The position numbers and the translations under genes are program-made. Source: Arthrobacter sp. Bi83 (GTDB taxonomy: Bacteria > Actinomycetota > Actinomycetes > Actinomycetales > Micrococcaceae). Taken from it: 64,000 nt of DNA. A model generated the notes under the pieces. It made no database searches. It saw only the letters and a program-made list of their open reading frames with translations, and had not been told where the DNA came from. Location: assembly GCF_918698095.1 (NCBI RefSeq), contig NZ_CAKKLY010000008.1, forward strand, positions 1 through 64,000, written 5' to 3'. Below, in pieces: positions 1 through 8,646 of the stretch (positions are counted from its first letter, which is position 1; each line of letters begins with the position of its first letter).

Positions 1-138
1 TCCTCCTACCGTGCCGGCCGGCTCTGGGCCACCGCGATGCGCAAGAAAGGCTGGGAAATCCCCGCCGAACTGGCACACATCGAAAGCTCCGGCAGCACCC
101 GCCAGGAAGCCAGCTCGCTGCTCGCAGCGCACTCCTAG
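1..138 (+). CDS. lipA: Lipoyl synthase, C-terminal end (partial)
   Basis: The window opens inside a gene whose last 45 codons are visible, ending at a TAG at 136-138. The peptide contains SSYRAGRLW and AMRKKGWEIP followed by AELAHI, which is the typical C-terminus of actinobacterial lipoyl synthase, the radical SAM enzyme that inserts sulphur into octanoyl groups on lipoyl domains. The radical SAM cysteines lie outside the window, so the call rests on the tail and on context: a DUF4191 gene, an RDD gene and glnA1 follow, as they follow lipA in M. tuberculosis. Confidence 0.85.
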   Translation, partial: SSYRAGRLWATAMRKKGWEIPAELAHIESSGSTRQEASSLLAAHS

Positions 139-159
139 CACCAGCCGTCTCCCTGCGGC

Positions 160-198
160 AAAGGGCCGGACACCGGAGCTTCCGGCGTCCGGCCCTTT
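160..198 (+). terminator. Rho-independent terminator after lipA
   Basis: A perfect 12-bp stem (160-171 with 187-198) continues into an inner CCGGA/TCCGG pairing around a short loop. It ends in TTTGT and lies 22 bases past the lipA stop and before the DUF4191 start. Confidence 0.8.
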
Positions 199-226
199 GT
201 CGTAAATCACGTAGAATTAAGGCACT

Positions 227-976
227 ATGGCGAAATCCCCTGATTCCAGTAACGACACTCCGGCTCCTGTTGCCCGCAAGCGTGCCCTCTTCGCGCGCAA
301 GCCGAAAGAGGCGAAGGCCCAGAAGCCCAACCGGCTCAAGCAGATAAGCGAAGTCTTCAACATGACCCGCCGCCACGATCCGATGGTTCCGTGGCTCATG
401 CTGCTGGCGTTCCTGGGCGTTGTCGCCATCAGCCTCATCATTGGCCTGGTGCTGGAAAACTGGGTTACCGGCCTGATTATCGGCATCCCGCTGGGTCTGC
501 TCGCGGCTACCTTCATCCTGTCGCGGCGCGCCGAACGTGCGGCTTTCGCCCAGATCGAGAATCAGCCCGGTGCATCCGGCGCTGCACTCAGCACGCTGAA
601 GCGCGGCTGGATCACCGAGGAGCAGCCCGTGGCCGTTAACCCGCGGACCCAGGACGCCGTCTTCCGCGCCATCGGCCGACCCGGCGTCGTGCTCGTCAGC
701 GAAGGCCCGACCCACCGGGTGAAGCCACTCCTGGATGCGGAGCGCAAGAAGCTGGCCCGGATTCTGCCCAACGTCACCATCCATGTGATCGAGAGCGGCC
801 GCGGCGAGGGCCAGGTCCCCATCAGCCAGGTCGCGAAGAAGATGAACAAACTGAACAACGAACTGACCAAGATCGAGGTCAGCGCCGTTTCAAAGCGCAT
901 CTCGTCCCTGGGCACGAGGCTCCCCATTCCCAAGGGCATCGATCCCTACAAGGCCCGCCCCCAGCGCGGCCGCTAG
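227..976 (+). CDS. DUF4191 family membrane protein
   Basis: 249 aa. A basic, lysine-rich N-terminus (about residues 1-45) precedes two hydrophobic segments at about 56-75 and 78-98 with a very short turn between them, then a roughly 150-residue soluble domain. This matches the DUF4191 family found next to lipA in actinobacteria (Rv2219 in M. tuberculosis). The biochemical role is unknown. The ATG at 227 begins just before the basic segment. Upstream and downstream hairpins suggest it is transcribed as its own unit. Confidence 0.8.
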   Translation: MAKSPDSSNDTPAPVARKRALFARKPKEAKAQKPNRLKQISEVFNMTRRHDPMVPWLMLLAFLGVVAISLIIGLVLENWVTGLIIGIPLGLLAATFILSRRAERAAFAQIENQPGASGAALSTLKRGWITEEQPVAVNPRTQDAVFRAIGRPGVVLVSEGPTHRVKPLLDAERKKLARILPNVTIHVIESGRGEGQVPISQVAKKMNKLNNELTKIEVSAVSKRISSLGTRLPIPKGIDPYKARPQRGR

Positions 977-989
977 CATTTTCCTGATC

Positions 990-1031
990 CGCCCCGGCGG
1001 CCGGACTTCCCTCCGGCAGCCGGGGCGTTTT
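990..1031 (+). terminator. Terminator after the DUF4191 gene
   Basis: A 9-bp GC-rich stem (990-998 with 1019-1027) is extended by an inner GGCCGGA/TCCGGC pairing and followed directly by TTTTC. It lies 14 bases past the stop codon. Confidence 0.8.
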
Positions 1032-1075
1032 CATTTGTCCGAAATACCGAGATACCACGTGAGGCCGGAGAGCTT

Positions 1076-1456
1076 GTGAATCCACCGTCAAGAAACACCG
1101 TCATCCGCATCTTTCGGATACTGGCCGTCGCCGAGGCATTCAGCTGGGCGGCCCTGCTGACAGGCATGTACCTCAAGTGGATCGCCAAAAGCAGCGAACT
1201 GGGCGTGGAAATTGCCGGGCCGGTTCACGGCGGACTTTTTATCGCCTACGGCGTTTGCGCCCTCTTCCTGTGGCGCATGCAGCGCTGGCCATTCTTCGTA
1301 GCGCTTTTCGCCGGCTTTTCGGCCGTCTTGCCTTTCACCACGGTTCTTTTTGAACAATGGGCGGGTCGCCGAGGTTACCTTGCGACGGCCGCGAGGGCGA
1401 CGGCCCAGGGCAGCCGGCTCCGGGAGCCGGCTGCAGAAGAAACCGCGGACGTCTAG
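1076..1456 (+). CDS. DUF3817 integral membrane protein
   Basis: 126 aa with a GTG start at 1076 preceded by GGAG at 1067-1070. Three hydrophobic segments are visible (about residues 10-30, 44-65 and 70-92), with the EAxSWAxLLxGMYLK pattern and a central GPVHG motif typical of DUF3817 proteins. The last 30 residues are hydrophilic and Ala/Arg/Glu-rich. The function is not known. It converges on the RDD gene, which ends 16 bases away. Confidence 0.75.
   Translation: MNPPSRNTVIRIFRILAVAEAFSWAALLTGMYLKWIAKSSELGVEIAGPVHGGLFIAYGVCALFLWRMQRWPFFVALFAGFSAVLPFTTVLFEQWAGRRGYLATAARATAQGSRLREPAAEETADV
1410..1434. terminator. Candidate bidirectional hairpin between convergent genes
   Basis: An 11-bp perfect stem (1410-1420 with 1424-1434) around a 3-base loop lies inside the last codons of the DUF3817 gene, just before the convergent RDD gene ends. 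There is no clear T-run, so termination is an inference from position. Confidence 0.4.
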
Positions 1457-1471
1457 CTGGCTTCGGACCGT

Positions 1472-1909
1472 CTACATGCGGAGGAGCACAGTCCCCATGG
1501 CCTTGTCGTGGAGGCCGCGCTGGTCCGGATCGAAGATGACCGCGGGAACCACCAGGCAAAGCAGCAAGGTACGGACAAGGGCCGCCAGCGGTCCTGCGGG
1601 CGAGCCGCCGAGCCGTACCACCTGGATTCCCAGTGCGCGGTGGCCAATGCTGTAGCCAAGGGTTCCGATCAGCAGGATCTGTTCCGCGGCAAAGACGGCC
1701 AGTGTGGCCCATGAGTTGCCGGCAAAAAAGAAGTTGCTGATCAGCAGCGCGATGGTCCAGTCAATGGTGATTGCCAGGATTCTCCGCCCGGCCCGCGCGA
1801 CGGACCCCGGACCCGACTCCGGCAGCCCGAGGCGCTCCCCCGGGTACTGGGAAATGCCGGATGTGTCCGGCCCGCTGAGCCAGGAGCCAATGTCTCTTCG
1901 ATCTACCAC
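1472..1909 (-). CDS. RDD family membrane protein
   Basis: 145 aa. The family pattern is visible: an R-R-I-L-A segment and a D in the first membrane helix (about residues 45-62), a second helix, then GxSIGHRALGIQVVR and a late helix with FDPDQRGLHDKAMGT, a characteristic RDD-domain end. The molecular function is uncharacterised; some family members are proposed ion exchangers. It is divergent from glnA1, and an RDD gene beside glnA1 is also seen in M. tuberculosis (Rv2219A). Confidence 0.8.
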   Translation of the reverse strand: MVDRRDIGSWLSGPDTSGISQYPGERLGLPESGPGSVARAGRRILAITIDWTIALLISNFFFAGNSWATLAVFAAEQILLIGTLGYSIGHRALGIQVVRLGGSPAGPLAALVRTLLLCLVVPAVIFDPDQRGLHDKAMGTVLLRM

Positions 1910-2014
1910 TGTCCAAGTTTACCGGGGTGTCGCCCGGCCAATAACCGCCCAGAGTGTGGATGCGGATAGACCACAGTGTGGACACCGTATAGCGTTTACA
2001 TATCAAGCGGTTCT

Positions 2015-2052
2015 GTAACGTGCCGGAAACAAAGCGGACACGGCCGGGAAAT
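2015..2052 (+). promoter_or_regulatory. GlnR-type operator upstream of glnA1
   Basis: Four pentamers occur at exact 11-bp steps: GTAAC (2015-2019), GAAAC (2026-2030), GACAC (2037-2041) and GAAAT (2048-2052), each separated by six bases. The known actinobacterial GlnR consensus is GTNAC-n6-GAAAC repeated twice. The first two boxes are perfect and the third and fourth each differ at one position. The array is centred about 41 bp upstream of the start site predicted from the TAGGGT -10, a usual position for an activator. Confidence 0.75.
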
Positions 2053-2062
2053 CCCGTGTCCC

Positions 2063-2068
2063 TAGGGT
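2063..2068 (+). promoter_or_regulatory. Probable glnA1 -10 element
   Basis: TAGGGT fits the actinobacterial TANNNT -10 pattern and lies 10 bp downstream of the GlnR array. No good -35 hexamer is present at the matching distance, as expected for an activator-dependent promoter. The implied leader is about 125 nt. Confidence 0.5.
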
Positions 2069-2199
2069 GGTAACAGTTGCTAGCGATCTGGGAGCGGGGG
2101 CACTTTTGTGTTTTCGCGCTGTCGGACTGCGCTGGACCACGATTGCGCTGGACCACTTTGGATTTCCAGCCAGTTATTAAATATGCGTAAGGAGCATAG

Positions 2200-3624
2200 A
2201 TGTTCAAGACTGCGGACGAAGTCCTCAAGTTCATCAAGGACGAAGATATTAAATTCGTCGATATCCGCTTCACCGATCTTCCTGGCGTACAGCAGCACTT
2301 CAACGTGCCGGCCAAGAGCGTGGACGCTGATTTCTTCGTCAACGGCCAGCTCTTCGACGGATCCTCCATCCGCGGTTTCCAGGGCATTGCAGAGTCCGAC
2401 ATGCAGCTCATCCCGGATGTCACCACTGCGTTCCTGGACACGTTCCGCATGGAGAAGACCCTGGCGCTGAACTTCTCCATCGTGAACCCCCGCACCGGTG
2501 ACCCATACCACCGCGACCCCCGTGGCGTAGCCGAGAAGGCTGAGGCCTACCTCGCGTCTACCGGCATTGCAGACACCGCGTTCTTCGCCCCCGAAGCCGA
2601 GTTCTTCGTCTTCGACAACGTCCAGTACCAGTCCTCCCCGCAGGGCAGCTTCTACAAGATCGACTCCGAAGAAGCGCACTGGAACACCGGCCGCGAAGAA
2701 GAAGGCGGAAACCTCGGCTACAAGACCCCCGTCAAGGGCGGCTACTTCCCGGTTTCCCCCACCGACAAGCAGGCCGACCTGCGCGACGCCATGTGCGTTG
2801 CCCTGGACGAAGCCGGCCTTGAGGTCGAGCGCAGCCACCACGAGGTGGGTTCCGCCGGCCAGGCTGAAATCAACTACAAGTTCACCACGCTGACCCACGC
2901 GGCTGATGACCTGCAGAAGTTCAAGTACGTCATCAAGAACACCGCCGATGCCTGGGGCAAGTCGGTCACCTTCATGCCGAAGCCCGTCTTCGGTGACAAC
3001 GGCTCGGGCATGCACTGCCACCAGTCGCTGTGGAACGGCAGCGAGCCGCTCTTCTACGACGAAAAGGGCTACGCCGGCCTGTCTGACATGGCCCGCTGGT
3101 ACATCGGCGGCCTGCTGAAGCACTCCTCGGCTGTCCTGGCATTCACCAACCCGACGGTCAACTCCTACCGCCGCCTGGTCAAGGGCTTCGAGGCTCCGGT
3201 CAACATGGTTTACTCGCAGGGCAACCGCTCCGCAGGTATCCGTATCCCGATCACGGGCTCCAACCCGAAGGCCAAGCGCATCGAGTTCCGCGCTCCGGAC
3301 CCCTCCTCCAACCCGTACCTGGCCTTCGCTGCCCAGCTGATGGCCGGCATTGACGGCATCCGCAACCGCATCGAGCCCCCGGCTCCGATCGACAAGGACC
3401 TCTACGAGCTCCCCGCCGAGGAGGCCAAGGACATCCCCAAGGCTCCGGGCACGCTTGAAGAGGCCCTGGACGCACTGGCCGAGGACAACGAGTTCCTGCA
3501 GGCCGGCGGCGTGTTCACCCAGGACCTGATCGACACCTGGATCGAGTACAAGTACGAGAACGAGATCCGCCCGCTGTCGCTGCGCCCGAACCCCTACGAG
3601 TTCGAGCTCTACTACGGCGTCTAA
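2200..3624 (+). CDS. glnA: Glutamine synthetase type I (GlnA1)
   Basis: 474 aa, the usual length for dodecameric GSI-beta. It makes glutamine from glutamate, ammonia and ATP. Visible signatures are FDGSSIRGF near residue 60, GSGMHCHQS near residue 266, the [13 protein letters not shown] substrate segment and [10 protein letters not shown]. The adenylylation site is present: Tyr402 in DLYELPAEE. The partner enzyme glnE is encoded 2 kb downstream on the other strand. The ATG at 2200 has AAGGAG about 7 bases upstream. Regulation is probably two-layered: transcription by GlnR and activity by GlnE. Confidence 0.97.
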   Translation: MFKTADEVLKFIKDEDIKFVDIRFTDLPGVQQHFNVPAKSVDADFFVNGQLFDGSSIRGFQGIAESDMQLIPDVTTAFLDTFRMEKTLALNFSIVNPRTGDPYHRDPRGVAEKAEAYLASTGIADTAFFAPEAEFFVFDNVQYQSSPQGSFYKIDSEEAHWNTGREEEGGNLGYKTPVKGGYFPVSPTDKQADLRDAMCVALDEAGLEVERSHHEVGSAGQAEINYKFTTLTHAADDLQKFKYVIKNTADAWGKSVTFMPKPVFGDNGSGMHCHQSLWNGSEPLFYDEKGYAGLSDMARWYIGGLLKHSSAVLAFTNPTVNSYRRLVKGFEAPVNMVYSQGNRSAGIRIPITGSNPKAKRIEFRAPDPSSNPYLAFAAQLMAGIDGIRNRIEPPAPIDKDLYELPAEEAKDIPKAPGTLEEALDALAEDNEFLQAGGVFTQDLIDTWIEYKYENEIRPLSLRPNPYEFELYYGV

Positions 3625-3686
3625 TCCCACCCCCGGGACATACCGGGTGCAGTGAGCAGTGAGTCCACGGGACTCCTGGCACCGCA

Positions 3687-3724
3687 GGGGCGGCCATCGG
3701 TTACGAAACCGGTGGCCGCCCTTG
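3687..3724. terminator. Terminator after glnA1
   Basis: A 9-bp stem GGGCGGCCA (3688-3696) pairs with 3713-3721 and is continued by an inner CGGTT/AACCG pairing. It is followed by TTG and lies between glnA1 and a convergent gene, so it may serve both. Confidence 0.7.
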
Positions 3725-3768
3725 CCGTTGCCGGCTGTACTCCCGCGGTGTGTTCGGGCCCCCGAGTA

Positions 3769-4404
3769 TCACAGTCCCCGGCAGGGCTCCTCCGCGTAAA
3801 GTCCCCAGAGTGAATCGGGTCCGGCACCCCCGAACGCCTCCTTGTCTGCGGACAGGGCGCGGCACAGGATGAGCGATTCCGCGAAACTTCGCCTGATATA
3901 AGCCTCCCAGTCTGCCCTTTCAGAGGTGAAGGCCTGCGTGCCCATCTGGTACTTCAAGTGGGCAAAGTGATCCAGTATCCGGTGGGCCGTGGCTTCAGAC
4001 CTGGCGGCCAGTTGCTGTGCCTCCCGCCTGGCCGCAGGATCCTGGGTGGCCGCAGGATCAGGCAGTTCCTGGCGGCGCCAAAAGTACGGCTGAAGGTCCA
4101 CATTCTCCACGAAAATCTTGTCGATCTCCTGCTGCTGGGCATACAAAGACGCGGCCGTACTGCTTTCCAGTGTGCTCCTGATGCCGAAGTACTGGTACGC
4201 CGCTGCGATGAGGGTGGCAGCCACACCGGCCCCGATGAGCAGCAGCTCGACCCTTCTGTGCTTCCTGGCGCGGCTGCTTTTCACCTGCGCCCGGGCATGC
4301 TCCGTGTCCTGGCCCACCGTGGTTCGCAAGCCGCTGCCCGGTTCTTCCGGGGATGCGGCCGGGCCCTGCCTGCCTGGTTCGCCTTCCGGGTCGCCGAGTT
4401 CCAT
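3769..4404 (-). CDS. Uncharacterised single-pass membrane protein
   Basis: 211 aa. I do not recognise a named family. About 48 hydrophilic, Pro/Glu/Arg-rich residues lead to a single hydrophobic helix (about 53-75), preceded by a basic RARKHRR stretch that suggests an N-in, C-out orientation. The C-terminal 135 residues are soluble and rich in aromatic and charged residues, starting with an AQQQEIDKIF segment and containing WRRQELPDP. The gene lies between glnA1 and glnE, where M. tuberculosis has nothing comparable, so it is lineage-specific relative to that genome. Codon use looks like that of its neighbours. Confidence 0.6.
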   Translation of the reverse strand: MELGDPEGEPGRQGPAASPEEPGSGLRTTVGQDTEHARAQVKSSRARKHRRVELLLIGAGVAATLIAAAYQYFGIRSTLESSTAASLYAQQQEIDKIFVENVDLQPYFWRRQELPDPAATQDPAARREAQQLAARSEATAHRILDHFAHLKYQMGTQAFTSERADWEAYIRRSFAESLILCRALSADKEAFGGAGPDSLWGLYAEEPCRGL

Positions 4405-4530
4405 TTCCGCACTCCGTGATGGTCACACTGCCTTCCCCCCAACAAGGTTGAAGAGCGCTGCCAAGACACAGCGTAAGCACGCACTCGGGCCAGCGCAACG
4501 GCCCGACGAGACTCAAAGCCGGGTGCTGAA

Positions 4531-5046
4531 TCAGAAGGCCGCGAACATGGTCCGCTGCGGACCGGCCTCGCCGCCCAGGTAACGGCCCCGGTCCTCGAAG
4601 CCTGCCTTCAGATAGGCGGCGAGGCCTGCACCGTTGCGCTCATTGACTGAAAGCACGACGCCGGTCTGGCCGCCCCCCAGCCTGGCCGTCAGTTTAGCGG
4701 CAGCCGCCACGGCTGCGGCAGCGGCTGACGGGCCCAGTCCCCCGCCCTGCCGTCGCCGGTCTATCAGGAATCCCCGGAGCAGCCACACGGACTCGTCGTC
4801 CGGCCACCCCGCCAGCCGCGCGGCACCGGACTGGAGTGTCAGCACGCCCACAGCCTCGCCGCCTGCTTCGATGACATAGGGACGGCGCGAGTCTTCCTCC
4901 AGGCCAACGAGCATCATCCGCAGCGGATCGCCGACAAAGTCATCCTGGCCGGGGCCCAGTTCCATCCCGGCCACTTCGCCAAGGTGGATGGAACGGGCAT
5001 CTTCATCAAGGTCCCTGAGGGATATCAGCCAAACGTCGGGAAGCAT
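4531..5046 (-). CDS. GNAT family N-acetyltransferase
   Basis: 171 aa, the normal GNAT length. The core is EAGGEAVGVLTLQSG (beta-strand region), then LLRGFLIDRRRQGGGLG, which carries the acetyl-CoA pyrophosphate-binding loop (R/Q-x-x-G-x-G/A type), and a late NxxGxxAYLKAGFEDRG segment, a typical GNAT C-terminal motif. The substrate cannot be read from sequence. It is followed by a short hairpin at 4485-4506 (7-bp stem) that may end the transcript. Confidence 0.8.
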   Translation of the reverse strand: MLPDVWLISLRDLDEDARSIHLGEVAGMELGPGQDDFVGDPLRMMLVGLEEDSRRPYVIEAGGEAVGVLTLQSGAARLAGWPDDESVWLLRGFLIDRRRQGGGLGPSAAAAAVAAAAKLTARLGGGQTGVVLSVNERNGAGLAAYLKAGFEDRGRYLGGEAGPQRTMFAAF

Positions 5047-5120
5047 AGTCCGAGCCTACCCACGAACTGACGGCAGGCGGGACGCGCGACGGAACCGCCG
5101 CCGTCGTCGGCCTGCTGCCC

Positions 5121-5552
5121 TTATTGCGGCGCGGCAGTCTCGCCGGAGTCGGCGGGCGGGCCCGCGGGGTCCATCCACATGACCTCCCACAGGTGGCCGT
5201 CGAGGTCCTGGAAGCTGTGGCTGTACATGAAGCCGTAGTCCTGGACCGGCTGGGACTCCTTGCCGCCGGCGGCGATTGCCTTCCGGTACATGTCATCCAC
5301 GCCCTCGCGGCTGTCGACAGAGAAGGCCATGATCGCTTCGGTGCTGCCGGTCGAGTCCACGATGTCCTTGGAGGTGAAGGTCTTGAAGAAACCCTCCACG
5401 AGGAGCATGACGTAGGCGTCGTCGTTGATGATCATGCACGTGGCGTTCTCGTCGGTGAAGTCCGGGTTGAAGGAGAACCCGAGCGCCGTAAAAAACTCCA
5501 CCGCTTTATCGAGATTTTTGACGGGAAGATTTACATAGATTTGGGTAGCCAT
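5121..5552 (-). CDS. VOC superfamily (glyoxalase/bleomycin-resistance fold) protein
   Basis: 143 aa, a single VOC domain. It opens with TQIYVNLPVKNLDKAVEFF and FTALGFSFNPDF, and closes with a DLDGHLWEVMWMDP segment, matching the PhnB-like/YaeR-like subgroup of metal-binding VOC proteins. The two paired beta-alpha-beta-beta-beta modules are apparent from the repeat of this pattern. The substrate is unknown. The gene lies 73 bases downstream of glnE on the same strand and could be read through from it. Confidence 0.85.
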   Translation of the reverse strand: MATQIYVNLPVKNLDKAVEFFTALGFSFNPDFTDENATCMIINDDAYVMLLVEGFFKTFTSKDIVDSTGSTEAIMAFSVDSREGVDDMYRKAIAAGGKESQPVQDYGFMYSHSFQDLDGHLWEVMWMDPAGPPADSGETAAPQ

Positions 5553-5625
5553 GGGCCCAAGCTAGCAGTTGGCCCCCTCCGTGTCAGCCCTTGGCCGGCT
5601 CGGGCTCCCGGCGTCCTTTGGCGTC

Positions 5626-8600
5626 CTATTGACCGTAGAAGACCTTCTCGAAGACGCCCCTCGCGCGCCGGCTGACCCGAAGGTAGTCCTCCTCAAAGGC
5701 GGTGGCCATCCCCTCCTCATAACCGCACCAGCGGGCCACCGCTTCCAAGTCACGCCGGGACGAGGGCAAAAGGTCCGAAGCACGGCCGGTCCAGATCACG
5801 TTGGCGGAGCGGATTCGGCTGGCAAGCCGCCAAGCCTCCGCGAGCAGCCCGGCGTCTTCGGCGTCGAGGAGTTCCAGCGAAGCCGCTACCTCCAGCGCCC
5901 TGAGCGTGGACGTGGTGCGCAGCTCGGGATGCCGGCCGGCATGCTCGAGCTGGAGCAGTTGCACCAGCCATTCGACGTCGCTGAGTCCGCCCCTGCCGAG
6001 CTTGAGGTGACGGGCAGGGTCGGCGCCACGCGGCAGCCGCTCTGATTCCACCCTGGCCTTGACCCGCCTGATCTCCCGGACGTCGGCCTCGGACAGCGCC
6101 GCCGGGTACCGGATCGGATTGATCAGCTTAAGGAAATCATCCGCGAGCTGGTCGTCCCCCGCGATGGGCCGGGCGCGCAGGAGGGCCTGGGCTTCCCAGA
6201 CCAGGGACCATCTGCGGTAGTACTCGGCGTAAGAGTCCAGCGACCTCACCATCGCGCCGCTTTTGCCCTCCGGGCGCAGGTCGGCGTCGACCGCCAGTAC
6301 ACGTTCAGCCATGATGGCGGGTCTGAGGGGCTGCGTCAGCAGGCTCGAGAGGTGGCCCACAATCTTCGCTGCCTGCTGCTGCGCTTCATCATCCGCGGCC
6401 CCAGGCAGCGCCCGGTGCACATACATGACATCCGCGTCGGAGCCGTAGCCGATCTCCCGGCCGCCCTGTCTGCCCATGGCTACCACCAGGACCGAGGTCT
6501 TCAGGGGACCGGACGCGGACACGATGTTTTCGGCCACCCGCAGGGCCCCGAGGATGGCCGCCCTGTCCGTTTCGGCGAGGGCTTCACCCACCTGGTCCTG
6601 TGCGAGCAGCCCGGAGCTGTCGGCCACCGCGATGCGCAGTATCTCCCGGCGGCGGATCAGCCGGATGAGCCGCATGGCGCTCTCCGGCTCCGCGTGCCGG
6701 GACATTTTGGACGTGATTTCCTGCCACTGGGCCTCAAAGCTGAGCGGTGCCAGCTCCTTGTCCGTCCCCAGCCAGGCAACGGACTCCGGTGACACTTCCA
6801 GCAGGTCGGCGATGAGCCGCGAGTTGGACAGCATGTGGCAGAGCCGTTCGGCTGCCGCGGCGGAGTCCCGCAACATGCCGAGATACCAGTGAGTGGTGCC
6901 AAGGGCCTCGCTGACCCTGCGGAAGGCGAGCAGTCCGGCGTCGGGATCCACGCCTTCCGCGAGCCAGCCCAAAAGGATGGGGAGCAGCTGCCGCTGCAGG
7001 GCGGCCCGCCGGCTGACGCCCGCCGTCAGGGCCTCAATATGCCGCATGGCGCCCTGCGGATCGCGGTAGCCGAGCGCCGCGAGCCGGCCCTGTGCTGCTT
7101 CCGGGGTCAGGCGGGCATCTTCACTGCTCAACTTGGCTGCCGTGTTCAGCAGCGGGCGGTAGAAGATCCGGTCGTGAAGCTCCCGGACGGAGCGTTTGGT
7201 CTTCTGCCAGGCCGCCATGAGCGCGTCCGGGTGCGGCCGGTCGGTGGAGAACGGGCCCAGCACAGCCTTGGCGAGGGCGCGCTGCGAGGATTCCTTGACG
7301 GGCATCAGATGCGTCCGGCGGAGCTGGAACAGCTGGATGCGGTGTTCGAGCAGCCGCAGGTAGCGGTAGGCGTGGTCAAACGCGGCCGCGTCAGCCCGGC
7401 CGATATAGCCGCCCGCGGACAAGGCCGCGATTGCCGACGTCGTGTCGCGGCGCCGCAGCGTTTCATCGGCTTTGCCGTGCACGAGCTGCAGGAGCTGCAC
7501 CGTGAATTCGACGTCCCTCAGCCCGCCCCTGCCGAGCTTGATCTGGCGCTGCTCCTCCGCCGCGGGAATATGCTCCGTCACCCGGCGCCGCATGGCCTGC
7601 ACCGATTCGACGAACCCTTCCCGGTTCGCGGAGGTCCACACGAGGGGTGAAACTGCGTCTTCGTACCGCGTGCCCAGATCGGCGTCACCGGCGATCGTCC
7701 GGGCCTTGAGGAGCGCCTGGAATTCCCAGCTCTCGGCCCACCGCGCGTAGTAGCTCCGGTGCGAGTCAAGCGTGCGGACCAGGGGTCCCGACTTGCCCTC
7801 GGGGCGGAGGTTGGCGTCCACTTCCCACAGGCCGGGCTCGCGCGCGGGAGACGAAATGGCGCGGGAGATGCCAGCGGCCAGTGCCGTGCCGATGGTGTTG
7901 GCCCTGGCGTCATCCGGTTGCCCGGCCTCGACCACGTAGATGACATCGACGTCGGAGATGTAGTTCAGTTCGCGGGCGCCGCACTTGCCCATGCCGATCA
8001 CGGCAAGGGCGACGTCGGCGACCTCCTCAGGATCGAACTGCGACGCCGCTTCAGCCCTGGCGACAGCCAGGGCCGCTTCGATGGCGGCGCCGGCCAGATC
8101 GGCAAGTTCGGCGCCCACGGCCGGCATGAAGTCGAGCGGATCAGCGGCGCAGAGGTCTTTGACTGCCAGGTCAACCACGCCCCGCCGGTATGCGGCTCGC
8201 AGGGCCTCGTAGGCCTCCGGGCCAGTGATTCCCGCGACCGGACGGGCGGCCTTCGGGTCGGCGCGCACCGACCTCAGCAAGTGGTTGCGCAATTCGGCTG
8301 GCTCCGCCTGGACCGGCTCGGGGCTCGCAGTCACATTGAAGGCATCGAGATGTTCGGGATGGCGGATGAGGAACTCACCGAGCGCCTCGCTGGCACCCAG
8401 GACGCGGTACAGCGGCTCGCTCGTGTCGGTGTCCGCCGCTGCCAGCTTCTTCAGGTCTGGGTGTTTTTCGATCAGCCGGACCAGCGACTGCAGCGCGGCG
8501 TCCGGACTCGCGGCCAGCTGCAGGCCGGCGAACAGCACGTCCTGGTCGATGCCCTCCAGTTCAGGGGCAGCGAGGAACCTCTCGCCCTTCTCCAGGTCGC

Positions 8601-8637
8601 TGAAGCCGGCCGAAATGAGGCGGCGGGCCAGGCTCAC
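5626..8637 (-). CDS. glnE: Bifunctional glutamine synthetase adenylyltransferase/deadenylase
   Basis: 1003 aa, full length for GlnE. It carries two nucleotidyltransferase modules: an N-terminal one with GMGKCGARELNYISDVDV near residue 218, and a C-terminal one with GRQGGREIGYGSDADVMYV. Each is followed by a PEGKSG and GRGGL(R/S)DVE(F/W) helical region, repeated in both halves. It adds AMP to, and removes it from, a tyrosine on GlnA1 (Tyr402 here). It lies 9 bases downstream of glnA2 on the same strand, so the two are almost certainly co-transcribed, as in M. tuberculosis (Rv2222c-Rv2221c). Confidence 0.97.
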   Translation of the reverse strand: MSLARRLISAGFSDLEKGERFLAAPELEGIDQDVLFAGLQLAASPDAALQSLVRLIEKHPDLKKLAAADTDTSEPLYRVLGASEALGEFLIRHPEHLDAFNVTASPEPVQAEPAELRNHLLRSVRADPKAARPVAGITGPEAYEALRAAYRRGVVDLAVKDLCAADPLDFMPAVGAELADLAGAAIEAALAVARAEAASQFDPEEVADVALAVIGMGKCGARELNYISDVDVIYVVEAGQPDDARANTIGTALAAGISRAISSPAREPGLWEVDANLRPEGKSGPLVRTLDSHRSYYARWAESWEFQALLKARTIAGDADLGTRYEDAVSPLVWTSANREGFVESVQAMRRRVTEHIPAAEEQRQIKLGRGGLRDVEFTVQLLQLVHGKADETLRRRDTTSAIAALSAGGYIGRADAAAFDHAYRYLRLLEHRIQLFQLRRTHLMPVKESSQRALAKAVLGPFSTDRPHPDALMAAWQKTKRSVRELHDRIFYRPLLNTAAKLSSEDARLTPEAAQGRLAALGYRDPQGAMRHIEALTAGVSRRAALQRQLLPILLGWLAEGVDPDAGLLAFRRVSEALGTTHWYLGMLRDSAAAAERLCHMLSNSRLIADLLEVSPESVAWLGTDKELAPLSFEAQWQEITSKMSRHAEPESAMRLIRLIRRREILRIAVADSSGLLAQDQVGEALAETDRAAILGALRVAENIVSASGPLKTSVLVVAMGRQGGREIGYGSDADVMYVHRALPGAADDEAQQQAAKIVGHLSSLLTQPLRPAIMAERVLAVDADLRPEGKSGAMVRSLDSYAEYYRRWSLVWEAQALLRARPIAGDDQLADDFLKLINPIRYPAALSEADVREIRRVKARVESERLPRGADPARHLKLGRGGLSDVEWLVQLLQLEHAGRHPELRTTSTLRALEVAASLELLDAEDAGLLAEAWRLASRIRSANVIWTGRASDLLPSSRRDLEAVARWCGYEEGMATAFEEDYLRVSRRARGVFEKVFYGQ

Positions 8638-8646
8638 CGCGCAGTC

